64,000 bases of DNA from Phytoseiulus persimilis (lineage: Eukaryota > Arthropoda > Arachnida > Mesostigmata > Phytoseiidae): the NCBI GenBank assembly GCA_037576195.1, contig CM075102.1, positions 21,882,745-21,946,744 of the forward strand, read 5' to 3'. Every line of letters starts with the position of its first letter. The stretch's first letter is position 1. This document shows, one piece after another, positions 25,111 through 38,195 of the stretch. The translations under genes were made by a program, and so were the position numbers. Below the pieces are notes generated by a model that had not been told where the DNA came from, searched no databases, and saw nothing but the letters and a program-made list of their open reading frames with translations.

Positions 25111-28100
25111 GTGGACAGTCATGAAATTTCGGACGAGGCAGCGCTGAATTTTCTGCTGATGGCGGCTCGAAAGTTTCTCGAAACCGTTTGGAGTTTCTTC
25201 GTGAAGTCCTTCGAGCAAACCTTCAAAAAGTTAGGCGCAGTCTTAAAGTGCCGATCCATGTTCTTTTTAGAGCTGTGACGGATGTCAGAATGTCGGGGGA
25301 CTGTGACGCGATCGCAACGATGTTCAACGTACGCAACTCCGTCAAAAGAACAGATGGCTGTTGCATTGATTGCCTCCATGATCCTCGCCAGAGCGAGAGC
25401 TTCCCAAACCGCACGACGATGCTAGCGATTTTACGTGCGGGTCTATCCTTCGCTCCGACCATGACAATTCAGATGTTCGAAGATCTGAGCTCCTTAGCTC
25501 CCTCCAGAATCTGTATCAGAAAAACGGATTCGTTCGTTAATGTCCCCAATAATATCGCGGGATTTTCGCGAAGAGGGGGCTTTGGAAAGTTCTCGAAAAA
25601 GCGTTCGAAAGTGCTCGACGACTCCCTTCGAACCGGTCACAATGTTGGAACGATTTCGCACAGACTTCTGATGGGGTCCCAATTCTTAACACGGATCAGG
25701 TTATTTCCAACAGAACGGTACTCAATAATGATGAGTTTCGCTGCGCACCGAGGAGCAAGACGAGCCGAAGTCATCATACGGAGCATTCCGCCCTGCGGCA
25801 CTTCTGAATACGGTATCTAACTCAACTGGTGGAGAAGTGACGGATCGTTTGAGAAAGCGTTCGCTTAGATTTCCGATGGCCATTTGCTTTCTCATCATAA
25901 GGCATCGACTCGTCCTGCCTTAACAATATACCGACCGTCATAAGCTTTCATTCCGTGGTGCCGTATAAAGGATCGCTTCGTATCAACGGAAGGGTCCGTA
26001 GTACACTGGAACGATTGTCGATGGTCTGGCGATACTTTATATCAAGAAGTGCAGGCTTTGCTCCTGACCGACAAACCCCGTTCGCATCCACTCACGCATC
26101 CACTCATACTCCCCGGAAGTCGGGACACACCTGAAGACAGCGTTTCGTGATTTTGCGGCGAGATTTCCGCGGCGAAGAAGCCGGGAAATTCCAACATGAG
26201 TCTGCTTGTACGAGGGAGCCTTCGATCCGGAAATAAAGCTCTTCGATAGCGGCAAAGGAGCATTCACTCTCGAACGAGAAGTATTCTACGCTTGGTATGC
26301 ATGGGTGAGAGGAGCCACGAGAGGGGCTGCCCGCTATTCAAACCGATGTCACCTATGGAAAACTGCGCCATACGAAAGACGTTCCCAAGCTTGTGCGGTC
26401 TCCATCCTCACGTACTGATCGCCACACGGTGCGAGAGGTGGTTGCTAGAGGAGCTCCTACCGTTCGTTGCAAAACCATGATGATAAGGGATGCCGTTCAC
26501 TTTGCGGTACAAAGTTATATCAGCCCGCAGAAGACCGGGATCCGGATTATCCCTTGTGTTCTCCAACTCAACAGATCTCTGTGGTGCACCAATAATTCCC
26601 CCAGGGTTGACGTTCGGAACAAGAGAGCAGGTAACTACTTTCCATCAAGTCCCTCTCTCGACCAAGCGGTGTTCGGCGGCTTCTCCAAGTTTCCCTCGAC
26701 GGCTATCCCAATGTTACTCTGCTTTCTCTCGCCGCTTCCTTGAGAGCGCCGGATCACAGAGAACTTATGGAATTTCGTACAACAGAAGCTCGCTCCGAAA
26801 TACTTGCAGATATCGATGTCCTGAACACGCAACTTTCAACGATATTACTCACCTTCGACCCTGGCTTAGTGTTAATAGAACAAAAAAATAGTATCCTGAA
26901 GTGGACGCGCTTGCGGAATCGAGTGAGAACAATATGAGAACTGGGAATTCCATATGCTCCGGTAGGCTCTAACATATAGTCTGACGAGAAGCGTTGGCCA
27001 GGAGCCTGAAGGTTCGAATTTCGAACCGAGGAAGACGGTAGCCATGGGAGGCCCGCCCGGGTACCAACGTACTCTCGAGGAAGCGTCACCTCGCCCACTT
27101 GCATCTGTCGTCCACATCTTGCCGACCGCTTGGCTATAGAACGGGAAGCGAGCGAAAACGGGAAGCCTCCACACCTATCTGTGGGAAACTCTCCCCGTTT
27201 GGGAACCATAGATACGAAGAAGTGTACAGGATTCGATGAATCGGACGATCTCCTGTACGCTCGAATGTTAGCATCTTGACTTGGTCATCATCAGTTTATT
27301 TCGAGTATCCTAGAAAGCATGCTGCCCCATGCGAAAGTTTCACCCGAACGAAGTGGGGAAGAGAGTGTGAACTCGAGAGGGATGGAAGCGAGCGGTTCGC
27401 GACTTCGCTGCGTCGCCGCGTTGCATACGTGCATCAACCGAGTCACATCATTGGGCTACGACCTCCCGAAGTGCTATCTCGCAGAGAGATAGTTCCGCCT
27501 CGGCAGAAAAAGAGGAACTCGGGACCGATAAATGTTTCCGAGAACGTAAACCGCGAGATTCAGGGTAGCGATCGAACCCTTCCATCTAGGAACCAGGCTT
27601 CTCTTTCGAAGCGTTCTCGGCCGAATCGGAATCGCCTCGATCAACAGAACAACCGACGAAACCTGACCCAGGTCGGTGCTCGTGAACGATCGTTACCAGC
27701 TCAACACTTTCTCGATTACTCATGAACCAGCTCACGCGCTGAGGTCTTCCAGAGTTCACCGTCGTACTGCATCCGGCGATCAGACGAGAGTAGATCTCTG
27801 GACACGGTGTAGACGACGGGCCGTGAACCCGGGTCGATGGGGAACGTCCCATGCGGCAGCCCTTTCTGTCCTCCCGATAGACCAGATGTGAGTGCGCTTG
27901 GCCGATCTTAGGTGTAAATCCCGGCGTTCTGGGATTTCAAGCATCGTGATTCAACGTATCGATCGGGCCATTCCGAGAGAGTAACCTTTCTTGTATCGAT
28001 ATCGATAATCATCATTTCCCACAGAGCACCGGAGGTGCATTGCGAGCAGCGCACAAGCGCGTCGGAAATCGACTGTATGAAAATTATCCTCTCCCGGGAG

Positions 28101-31100
28101 TGAGAAACTGATGGGAGCAGCCATGACTCGCTCACGGCAACTGAGCCTCTTTTCAACTCATAATTGTCAGGGTCGCGATTCGCCTGTAGAGTCTCCTTTG
28201 GTGACGTCGATAGAGAGGATTGGGATTCGCCATCTGTTCGAACTACCCTGAGTTTCGAGGAGAAAGAGGCAGCGTCTCGTTGAATCTCAGGTCGAAACGA
28301 GGTCCCGCGCGAAGTTCCGGCCTACCGTGGCGAGGTGGGGATGACTCTTGGCTGAACTCCTGAGAGAATTTTTCGATCAAGCATGGCCTTCGTCTCAAAT
28401 TGGAGAACTACGAGGTGTTCCGCGTTAGCTTGCGGTCGAATATAGGTGCCGAATTCCTGCAGTGGCTTATTCGTTTGTCCGCATGCTCCCCCAGCGCGCC
28501 TGACGGTCGCTCATTCGCGCTGTTCCAGTTTCGTCTTCAACAGCCTGCGGGCGATGCGCGATTTAATCACTAAGCTCTCAGCCATTCGATCGGGCGATTG
28601 AGCTCTAGAAATTATTGTCGGCTGTTCCTCGCGGTCATAAGGAGTATATTTCCAGGTCCGTATGACCGGAATGACGAATGAGCGCTACGGCTCATTCTCA
28701 AAAGTAGCGCAGGGAGAGGGGGAGGGGGCAGATACGTCCCGGACATCTAGGCTCTAAACTGAATGCCGAATAAGATTGAGTGCACTCCAAAGTCATGAAG
28801 TATGATTTCCGCTTCTCATCGTCAATCGTGGCTCGAAAAGTGGGGAGGCCGGATCACGTCGGTACTTTTTCCGGTATCGAGAAGAGGTTCCGTAACGTAC
28901 ATCACAGTAGCTGGTTACCGTGTAGCAACTGGATGACGAAGACGTTGACAATCGAACGAAGTTATTGACCGACCTCCTCTCTCAGTCGTCTGAACGACTG
29001 CCAGCGACGCCGTTGGAGCTCAGCCAAGCTACGGGAGAGCCAAACGTTTTGTGGAGCGGCTCCGAATTCACTCCTGGACCTCGTGCTCGGAATTCTCGGC
29101 TCCCGAGTTGCCAGTCGGTGAGCGGGCAGATGGCTGACTGGCCCCGCGGAAGCTAGGATGACCGCAGCTGAGGAATGCGGCACAATGCGACAATTCCCTC
29201 GATGTCATCTTATTCCGCTTTCGTCTCGAGCAGCATCGCAGTGTCGTCTCTATTCACACTGCGTCAGTGGAATGTCAGCCGATATATTTCACTGACACTT
29301 CTTCACGTCGCACTCACCTTTCGTCCCTCTGCGAAACTCCCTCCTGGCGCGAGATCCTTGTGCGCAGGGAGTCGCGGGCCCAGCTTCCCCCCAGACTCTC
29401 GTGAAATATACCCACGCCCGCCATCGTTCCTTCTCCTCCCCCAGCGAGTGGTTATCTGAGGCAGTCTCTGAGCGCGAAACTTGTTACTCCTGGTCTCAAA
29501 GGGCTGTGTTCTTACGTTCCGCAAAACTTGACGATTTCATAGCTGCGGAGAGATTGATCGGTCCTCAGGAGCAGGCCGGGCTCATGTTCAAAAAACCCCC
29601 GCTGTGGAGCTCGAGACCTGATCATGCGCGAGTTTGGGACGACGGGAGTTCCAGTAGTTATCTCAGCCAGTAACCACCTTACGTTCGCCCATTTGAGCTG
29701 TCCCGGGGGAGAAACATCCATTTACGAACTGGCGCAGAGGTACCAAGAACTTCCCCAACTCCGCGATGAAGTTCTGGGTCGAGGGATTTTACGTCCCGCA
29801 ACCCAAAGGTACGAGAAACTTAGGGGTCCGAGAGGTTTTCAGCCGGCGGATCCCGGGCGAGCGACTCCGTTCTTGGCTCGCTTTCAGATTTGAGATGAAA
29901 ATCGGATTTCTTTGAAAATTCCTCCTGGAGAGATCTCGGAGTGTATCCGATTAGGGCGTTACGTTTGGACAGTTCTGAGAAGCTCTTACGAGATTCGTGT
30001 TCCAGAGCAGGTTGTACTCAAAGTATGCTGAAGTCTATTTCAAGCTCAAAGAATAATTTACCTCAGCGTTGGAACTGCCGCCTTTGAATTTTGCTTGGTA
30101 TTCGAAATCCCTATGATCACAGAAACACAGGATACGGGCTTTCGTGAGCGAACGCTGCTGTAAAACTCAACAGCAGGGAGGCAAGGATCTCACAAACTTC
30201 AAACGATGAAAGTCGAGAGGCTCGGCTCGACGTGGTTCAGTGATTTCAAGCTTGGAGCACAACATGGCTCCGCGTTGAGTTTCAACATCTTCCATTTGCA
30301 GTGACCTGTGTTGCGTGTCAGTGGAGCCCTGAGGAGCGGCGTTGGATTCCATCTGACTTGCGGGGATCAACACTGCGCGGCTATCTTCAGCCTACCCTGT
30401 CGTTCCCTGTCGATGGGAATTCCATGATTTAATGTTCAATTATTTCAGTTCAGACTCCAGAGTCTCCGTTAATCTGATAAGAACAATTTACGAGAAGATA
30501 ATCACAATATGATACGTCCCTCTAATAATGGTGACTCATCCGAAGATGACAATGACCGGGACGGCGCAGGGGTTGCTGTGGTAATTCCTGATATTCAAGG
30601 ATGAGCTTGACTGTTCAGACCCAACATAATCCTGTTCCTTTTGGACTCGTCTCGAACGAATATGCATTCTAAATGTGTTAAGGTCTGTTGGGTCACTTGT
30701 CTAAAAGAGCGTACGGCTCAGATCTGGCTCAGAGATACGGTGAATGGCTAGCAGAGGATATAACGCCAAGATATGAAGTTGACTGTGAGAAGCCAACAAT
30801 GGCCGCGGCGTCATCGAGGTTGACGGGTCGCGGTATGGTCTTCCTCAGCCGCGTGAAAATTAGGCCATCCCTGCCGGTTGGCCGAACACACCATAGTGAA
30901 GCCATCGCACGCTTCGCTTTTCCGGCTGGTTTGTTGCATAGGGTTTGTTGTGGTTTGTTGTTGCCATTGCCGGCCGCCGCGGTTCCTCCTCAGATTCCCA
31001 TTGCCATTGGCGACAGCTTCACGCTGTGAAAAAAGCACAGAGCTCAGCATCTCATCACCGAAGAATTTGCCATTCATGGCTGAACCATCGACATCGATAA

Positions 31101-34100
31101 CATCGCTGATAGTCTAAATTGATTCGCGAACGCTTGTCGCGTGGTTTTCCAGCCGCGGTCTTACCACTGTGGGCAGTGTTGACCTGTTGGTTGGTGCCTA
31201 TTGAATGTTCTGTGAGCCTTCTCACTCACACTGTACGGGTCGCATGAGGGATGACGGCTTGATCGAAGCCACGCGATTGCCTTCTCGCCTGAAATCAACC
31301 GACAATTACCCTACTCTAACCGCATGACACTGATTTGACACCCTCGCTGACCATTCGGTCGCTACGCCAAACTCGGCCCCGTGCTTCAAATCTCCTGCTC
31401 TATAAATTTTCATGCCAATTTTCCTTGAGCTAGTTGGATACTTGCCATCATCAGCGTGAGCAGACATTCGTTCCTAATAAATTTTCGAATGGTCCAATTA
31501 TGTGAAGTTGAATGAGAATATCTCGGACTAGGGTGCAAATCTTCTCTTCAGTCTGACCAGGATTCTGGAGAACGGTCCAGTGTTGTCACCGTATCCCACA
31601 TTCCTTCCGATGTATCCTTAACCCGCGCCCCGATCTGACCGCTGACGGAACTTATTGAGGCAAAAGTGTGATGCGGAGATGACGGACGATCCATGTTTAG
31701 CATGTTTGCATTACGCTGGACAGTTACGCCATCCCCACAACCATCCTGGCAGCCACTCTTGTTCCGAATGTGAGCAATTTCTGAAGGGATTCCGTAGGAA
31801 TCTCCCTCAGGGGGCCATGTTGGGTTGCACAAGCAAGAGGAAAGAAGAATAGCGAGACGTTCTGCGTGAGCTCAAACTGCAATCAAACGGGTGAAGCCGG
31901 GGAAATGTTCGTTGAGAGGTGGAATCGCAATTTGAATGAAACCCATCTGTTAGCGTGGGAACGTCTTGCTGTTTCGAAGTGTTCTGGACCCAGCAGAGAG
32001 CTGATCTTGAGCGTTCAGGATTTCAATCAAATTCAGAAACGGAGTTCCGTCGGTATTTCAAAGATTCACCGACCATTAGATTCTTCGAGTTGCCTGATTT
32101 TCCTGTCTCCGGAGGAGCATTCACCCTGATAGACCCTGGTGCAGCGAATGCGTACCCTTGCCTCAAGTCAGGTCCCGGAATGGATTCGGAAATTCTCTGT
32201 GAGATCAGCCGCGACACAGTTGGAGCACATGTCGGAGCAATTGCTTGAAAATTGTGGAGGGTCGCAGATTATTATCGAGGAGGGAGCATAAGGGCTCTCG
32301 CTCGAGAAACCGCTGTCTGAGAGGCCAAGTTTGCTAGCTGATCGCGGTATTAGCTCCGTAACGAGATCAATCTTTCGTGCAGCGCATTTGCTTCGGAAGC
32401 AGAACATAGCAATGCATACCAGTACGATTCTCCGTATTAGGAACTCGCGGGCCCGGGCAGGGATGATAATGATTCCCATCCCGGTGTTGCCCGTTTTCAG
32501 CCGCCTACAATCTGCGCTGACTCGAGGTAGGAGAGCCCGCTGTTCCGGAACGTTATTGACGAGAATCGTGGAGATACCCTGCCCATTAGGGTTATGCGGC
32601 CTCGGTTCATAGCCCGGAGAGTATACATCGAGAACCTGCCACCGAGTATCGATTCCAAGGGCCAGTTTAGTTGATGGTCAACTAATCTCTCTTCCTTAAG
32701 TAATGTTCCATGTCTCATACCTCTGAAACTCTCCTCTATAAATAACGCTGAGGAGAACTTATGGGTGCTGTGAGTTTCTCGCTGAACTCTGCCTCTGTAT
32801 TAATTCGATCACGACTGAATGCGTATGGATGAACAAGCGATGTTCGTATGATCAAGCCTGCAGAATGCGACTCCGACGCGCGACGACAAGGTCAACGACT
32901 GGGTTTTACGGCTGATTGAAGACCAACGTTGTCACCGTTTAGCGGTGATGACGAATCGATAGTCAACAGAGAGCCTGGTCTTCGAGCTAGAGGGAGCGAT
33001 CCCCAAATCACTCGATGGAAGGTCGAACCCGCACACAAAAGCAGGATATTCCCTGAGTCCTTATTCTGCACTGAAGTCTGTCGCCTGTTTACTCCATCTC
33101 CAAGATGGAGCGTTCCGATTGGAGCACCTGGGAGATTCGAACTGGTTTTGGTCGAGCCTGAAACCGGATCCATGGGGTAGTCGTGATTTCCAAGGTTCCG
33201 AACCAATGTAACGGCTCAGCGCTAATCACGTATCAGGCTGAATGAGAGAAACGCGCGGTCGTGAGCCAGAGGGCAGCCTCGAATGAGTGGGAAGTAGTCC
33301 AGTGTGGCAACGGTTATTCAGGAGAACTTTTCGGAGCTCGAAGCCGCGTTTCATCGACGGGTGAGGCAGACGATCCCGAAAGTTTAGGACCCGGGATTCC
33401 CTATCTGCCCGAGCTTGTTCCTATACGGCCAACATCGAGCCTTGCCTCAGAGAAGACGCGTACCCCGATGACGATTAAGTCAACCTCAGCACGACATACG
33501 CCACTTGTCATTCGAAGTTTCGAATCATTTCATCTTTCCACTAGCCATCAATTATCCGGAGTGGATCCACGCGTGTCAGAGTCCGCAGTGGAATGTCGCA
33601 AACTTCATCCGAGGGGATTATTGACGAAATATCAGTCGTTCGCGCTCGTGTGAATAATCAAGGGCCTTCACGAGTCGAGAAGTCTCTCACTCTTCGAACC
33701 CGAGGCGACAACTGCAGGCTGTCAGACAGCCGTGCGCAGCCGGGCAGCTGCTACAGGATCTCAGGGAAAAGTATTGCGACGACGTTGAATCGTCGGATCG
33801 ATCGAGCGATCGATCAATCTCTGCAATCATGAGCGGAAATTGTACGCGTTATTGCATCGGTGCGCCGAATAGTCACCAATAAGTTTGATCTTGCCAGAAA
33901 GAAACGAGAGACGGAACGAACTGGGCGAACATGATTATGGCTGGGCGGAGGAATATCTTGTCATCCGACAACGAAAGCTTCCCGGCCTAGAAATCTGCAC
34001 TCACTGACATGCAACCGAGCGAGCGCTGATTGAGTCCAGGGAAGAATTGGATTCCCAGAGGGTTATTTTCTGCGTACAGAAGCGAGGGCGAAATCCTGCA

Positions 34101-37029
34101 TTCGTGAAGGAGGAAATTACGACCCGCTCTCCGAGTGTCACACGCGTTCCCACGTGGGCGGATTAATAACGCATGATGTGTTCACCGGGACTTTTCCCAA
34201 AAATGCCAGCTTCATATCTCCGTTACGCCGCTGGTCAATCGATGATGAGTCAGCAATCAGCCCCGTCCGTAGAGCAGCAGATGAGAGCGCTTCCACCCGC
34301 GTGGAGTTCACGGTTCGGCGGGCTCGTTGCGCCGAATTCGGTTGTGAAATATCGGATTTGTTCTCGCTCTTGCTAGGAGAACGCCTGGGTTCCTCGGGGT
34401 ACATCCCGGAAAACCAAGATTTAGATCCGTCCACACAGAATTGTCGTGTTGCGACACCGAGATTCGACCCGCTCGTTCGCTTCGGGATTTCGAGAGCTTC
34501 TAGGTTTTCCCTGAAAGCAACACTCTCGCAGCACCCTGTTGACGTCACGCGGGCCCTTCCCTTGAAGAAGACTAGAGCTCGTTCGGGCCGCGGCATGCTA
34601 GTTGGCTTTCGGAGAGCTTTCGGAAACAAGCTAATCTATCAGGAGTGATTCCGAGTGTCAGCACTGTGCCGTGTTGTTTTTGTTGGATGTGCTTCTGAGA
34701 ACCACGGAGCACGATGGTGTTCATTGGTAAGAGGAGCGGGCTGGGAAGTTTCAGCCGCAGCTATCAACCATGTGCAAGAGCGTCTCCCGTTTCAGGATCG
34801 TTGAGCGAAGTTTTGAGGGGAATCTTCCGGTAGGCTTGAGAATTCACCTCGGTCGAACGCGGCCCGCGGCAGACACGTTCAGCTCCGACAATGTTTAGTC
34901 TCGCACGGCGACTTCCGAACGCTGGTCGAACCTTTCGCCGCTGGCCGCGAAAGGATTCCCCGCTTTCTCAGCGCTCCTAAAATATTCCATCAGGTCCCCA
35001 TTCCTCTCGTCGAGACCCTTTCTCCTTGTCCTGTTTGTGGCCGCTCCGAGCACTCCGTTTCATGCAAATTGATTCCGTGTCACAAACCCAGAGCCCCGGC
35101 CTGGGACCGAATTCCTTCCGACAGCTGTTTAGCAGAGAACGATTTCGGAGGGAGGCGGAAACACTCCAATTCTCTTGGCTCTCAAGAAAACACCATCAAC
35201 CTTCCCAGAAAAGTCGGCAGGGCGACTCGACGGCGATGCTCAGGATGATTATCCTCAGAGGTTTCTGAGCTCGAGCTGAGAACCGTGTCGAGTGATTTTT
35301 TGTACGACCTCGCATGCGATCAATGATCGTCTACAGCGCGCGCACGCGAAAACCTCGGCGATTTCAACTCTTTCCGGACGTAACAAGGCCAATCTGTCAG
35401 ACGACTCTGACTGGAAGTGAAGCGTCCAGAAGTGGAACGGAATCGAAAATGTTTCGGTCCCTCAGGGAGCCGCGAGGGCTCCCGGATGAAACTCCCGATT
35501 TCAATCGAAAGTCACGCTCCTTGCTGCGTGGCGCTGCGCCTTCAGCGGATAATATTCCACGGAGCGGACCCTGTCTTCTGGCTGAGGGTGCCAGGTCGCT
35601 CTCGTGTCCATCAGGTGTCCGAGAACGATACGAGTCCTCTCCAACATCGAAATCCTGCCGCGGAGGATTTCCCGCAAGTTGAAAGTTCCACCGAGGGTCA
35701 CACCGTCGACATAGATCCGTAGAGCCTTCATGAACTGGTTCACGTACGGCGGACGGCTCGAACGAATTCCTACGAAAGCGATTGCTTCAGCTCCAGACGC
35801 CGCTGATCGGGCCCTGCTTATTCAACATCGGACACTTTGCTAATTACGTACGGAGTCCTCTTCCTCAGTTCTTCCCTTCGAGTCGATAACGTCTCGAGCC
35901 GCAAGTCCATCTCAGCGACCCGCCCCCCAACCCTGCAAGCTGAGTCGGGAACGATTTCTCGATACTCAGCTAGCGGTTCCCCAATCTCGAAACGTTTGAC
36001 ACTCGGACGTATTGCCCAGCCGAGAGATGAATCTCATCACTGGCTGCTGTAACGAAACGGATTAGACCGTCGGAGTCTCACAGAAGGGAAGAACAGATTC
36101 TAAAAAGGGATCCGCTGGTGGTGACGTCCTCCATAACAAGATGTCTGCGCGGGCACATTATTCTACTCCCGTTTTTCTCTTTGTGCGGCTACACGTGTCA
36201 AACTGATTTATCCTGTGCCTCTGCTTTCGATCTCGCCGGGCAGCTGTGCACACACGGAGACAAAATGAGAGTCCATTTGTGTTGCAACTCCCCGGCTGCT
36301 TCTGACATCCGGACTCCTGGACGGGGAACGGAGGCCTGCTTTCATCTGCAGCTTTGTGCATATGTATCCGAGCGCATGTCCGTTCAGAAACACGCGGCGG
36401 CGTTTGAATATATAGTAGGATTTCACTGCATAAATGCAGTTGTACCGCAGATGCATTGTTAACGCACGGACTCATCCGGATTGTTTGTCGATGCTCGGCC
36501 TGCTGGGGAGGATCTGCCCGATGACAACTGAATCTGAAGCAATTTGCTGAGGTTATTGTCCGGGGACCACTGTTTGCGCCTCATCTGATCTGGCTGTGTC
36601 GCGGTGTGTTTGCATGTGAACACGGCTGAGGTTTACCGAGAAGCGGCCGGGCCTCTCCGAGAACTCGTCATCTCCGAGGAAACGAGAGGAAGCTCGCTTG
36701 CTCGTTGTTTGAGTGATGCCATCGCCTTCACGGCGGAGTTGCCTGAACGCTGCGCTGGCCCGGATGGCCCTCCGGCGGTTGCTGAGGACTTGAGCGTGCC
36801 TTTGGTTTGGTTCTCGGAAAGACACGCGATTTTCCATCGCCATGAGAGCAGAATAGGACTCGAGGCGGGTCGGTTACCGAAGTTCGCGGATGCCGACGAC
36901 GAGCCAGAGAGAAGGGAGGAGGTGGTGGGCCGCCTGGAACGATTGTTCGCCCGGGGGCTGATTGCTCGTGTCGCTTGAGCGCTGGACAATAGGTCATATT
37001 GGCTAAAGTTTCCTGTTTTTGCTTTGCAG
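25111..37029. other. unassigned DNA
   Basis: Contains the longest frame outside the RGK locus (25188-25820 +, 210 codons), which adjoins repeat copy 3 and may be repeat-derived, and frames of similar length on both strands at 34138-34648. A Lys/Arg/Asn-rich frame ends at 27723. None has a recognised motif. Confidence 0.4.
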
Positions 37030-37145
37030 CTTCCCGAGAGATGAGCGAGTCCATGCTCATGACGGCGTCCACGGACCGTCTGGGCCTTGCAGTGACCTCG
37101 TACGATGATTCGGCGCATCTCAATGCTACAGCCCAGCTGAGTACG
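37030..37145 (+). CDS. candidate exon, unidentified protein
   Basis: A strong acceptor (GTTTTTGCTTTGCAG) and donor STACG/GTTAGT flank a frame with only one open phase (1 in, 0 out). It encodes SREMSESMLMTASTDRLGLA and then SYDDSAHLNATAQLST. A second pyrimidine-rich acceptor (TCTTTGTTTCAG) follows at 37203. No domain is recognised, and I could not find a convincing preceding exon leaving in phase 1. Confidence 0.33.
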
Positions 37146-38049
37146 GTTAGTACTGTACGAACTTGACTCCCAGACACCCGCCTTGGTGCGGTCTTTGTTT
37201 CAGCGTTGGCGGTGTGTACGGTCTGCAACAGGCCCCGATGAAGTTCAAAGTCAGGCCCATTTTGAGGGTTATTGCCGCCGCCGTCACGCGTTCAAGACGT
37301 TCTAATGACTTTCGCGAATCGCTATCAAGGCCCACCTCGAGAAGGCCGTGTCTCGATCGAGAGTGGCGGGTGATCATTCATCCCAGTTTATATCCATCTA
37401 TTTGTCAAACAGTCGTATGTGCTGGAGATGTTCCGGGACTGTTGCCAACCCGCTCTGTCTGCACGTGACCACTGTCGTCGAAAGGGTTACAATGAGCGAA
37501 ATCTGCGATGGAGAATTGAGCTCAGGGTTCAGGATATAAACGTAAAAATATTCGCTCGAAACCCTCGAAAAAAAGTGTCTGGGAGAGGCCCGATCGCTGA
37601 GGTCGACAACCCTGTGCCACTCCCGCACTAACATAGCGCCCAACGAGATCGGAGCCTCGAGACGAGTACAGAACTAGAGGGAAAATGAACTATCGAACGG
37701 GCGTGCGCCTTATGGGCTCTTTGCACACAATTGATTTTGCATATTGGCGATAAAAAGCCTCCCCTCATCAGAAGCTCATCGCACTGTCGGAGTCACTGAC
37801 CGCTGCCTCCACTGCTGCTGCAGTTCGCGTTCCAGCGAGGAGGAAGGGGACACCGAGAACAACGGCGCCGACAAGGAGAAGGGGAGAGATGGGCGGCTCC
37901 AGAGTTTTCACCGAGTACTACTTCTACTGACGCCGGATCGCGTCGCGTCGAAACGAGTTTTTGCGCGGAGTCAGCGCTTCAAATGCTCACATTCGCTACT
38001 CCGAGTACCGTGCCAATCGTTTAGTCATTCCTGTGTCACCCAGTGTCAT

Positions 38050-38088
38050 CAGCAGGGGCGTCAACCGAACGGAGTTCAGCCCCTGCTG
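38050..38088. repeat. 10-bp perfect inverted repeat next to tRNA-like unit
   Basis: CAGCAGGGGC at 38050-38059 pairs with GCCCCTGCTG at 38079-38088 around a 19-nt loop. On the minus strand this hairpin lies just downstream of the tRNA-like unit. Confidence 0.7.
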
Positions 38089-38102
38089 GACGGCCCGCAA
38101 AA

Positions 38103-38195
38103 TCGGCGACACCGGAATCGAACTGGCGGGCGGACAACCGGAAGGCTCAACTCTACGGCTCAGTGACCGGCACCGCGCCGCTGAGCGACTGTCAG
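38103..38195 (-). repeat. second tRNA-like unit with A and B boxes
   Basis: Minus strand: A box TCGCTCAGCGG (10 of 11 consensus positions) and B box AGTTCGATTCC (38114-38124), about 64 nt apart, as in tRNAs with a long variable arm. The end TGTCGCC pairs with four or five of seven 5' positions. The T stem is poor. Not a copy of the unit at 13.1 kb. Probably a tRNA-derived repeat. Confidence 0.45.

Noticed and set aside
25188..25820. 210-codon plus frame
   Set aside because: No recognisable domain, adjoins repeat copy 3, and a frame of about this length can occur by chance in 64 kb.
31655..31852. Cys/His-rich peptide on the plus strand suggesting a zinc finger
   Set aside because: Spacing fits no zinc-binding family I know, and the frame is short and isolated.
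34138..34648. Frames of 164 and 163 codons on opposite strands over the same 500 bp
   Set aside because: Mutual shadows with no motif or splice support, of a length expected by chance.
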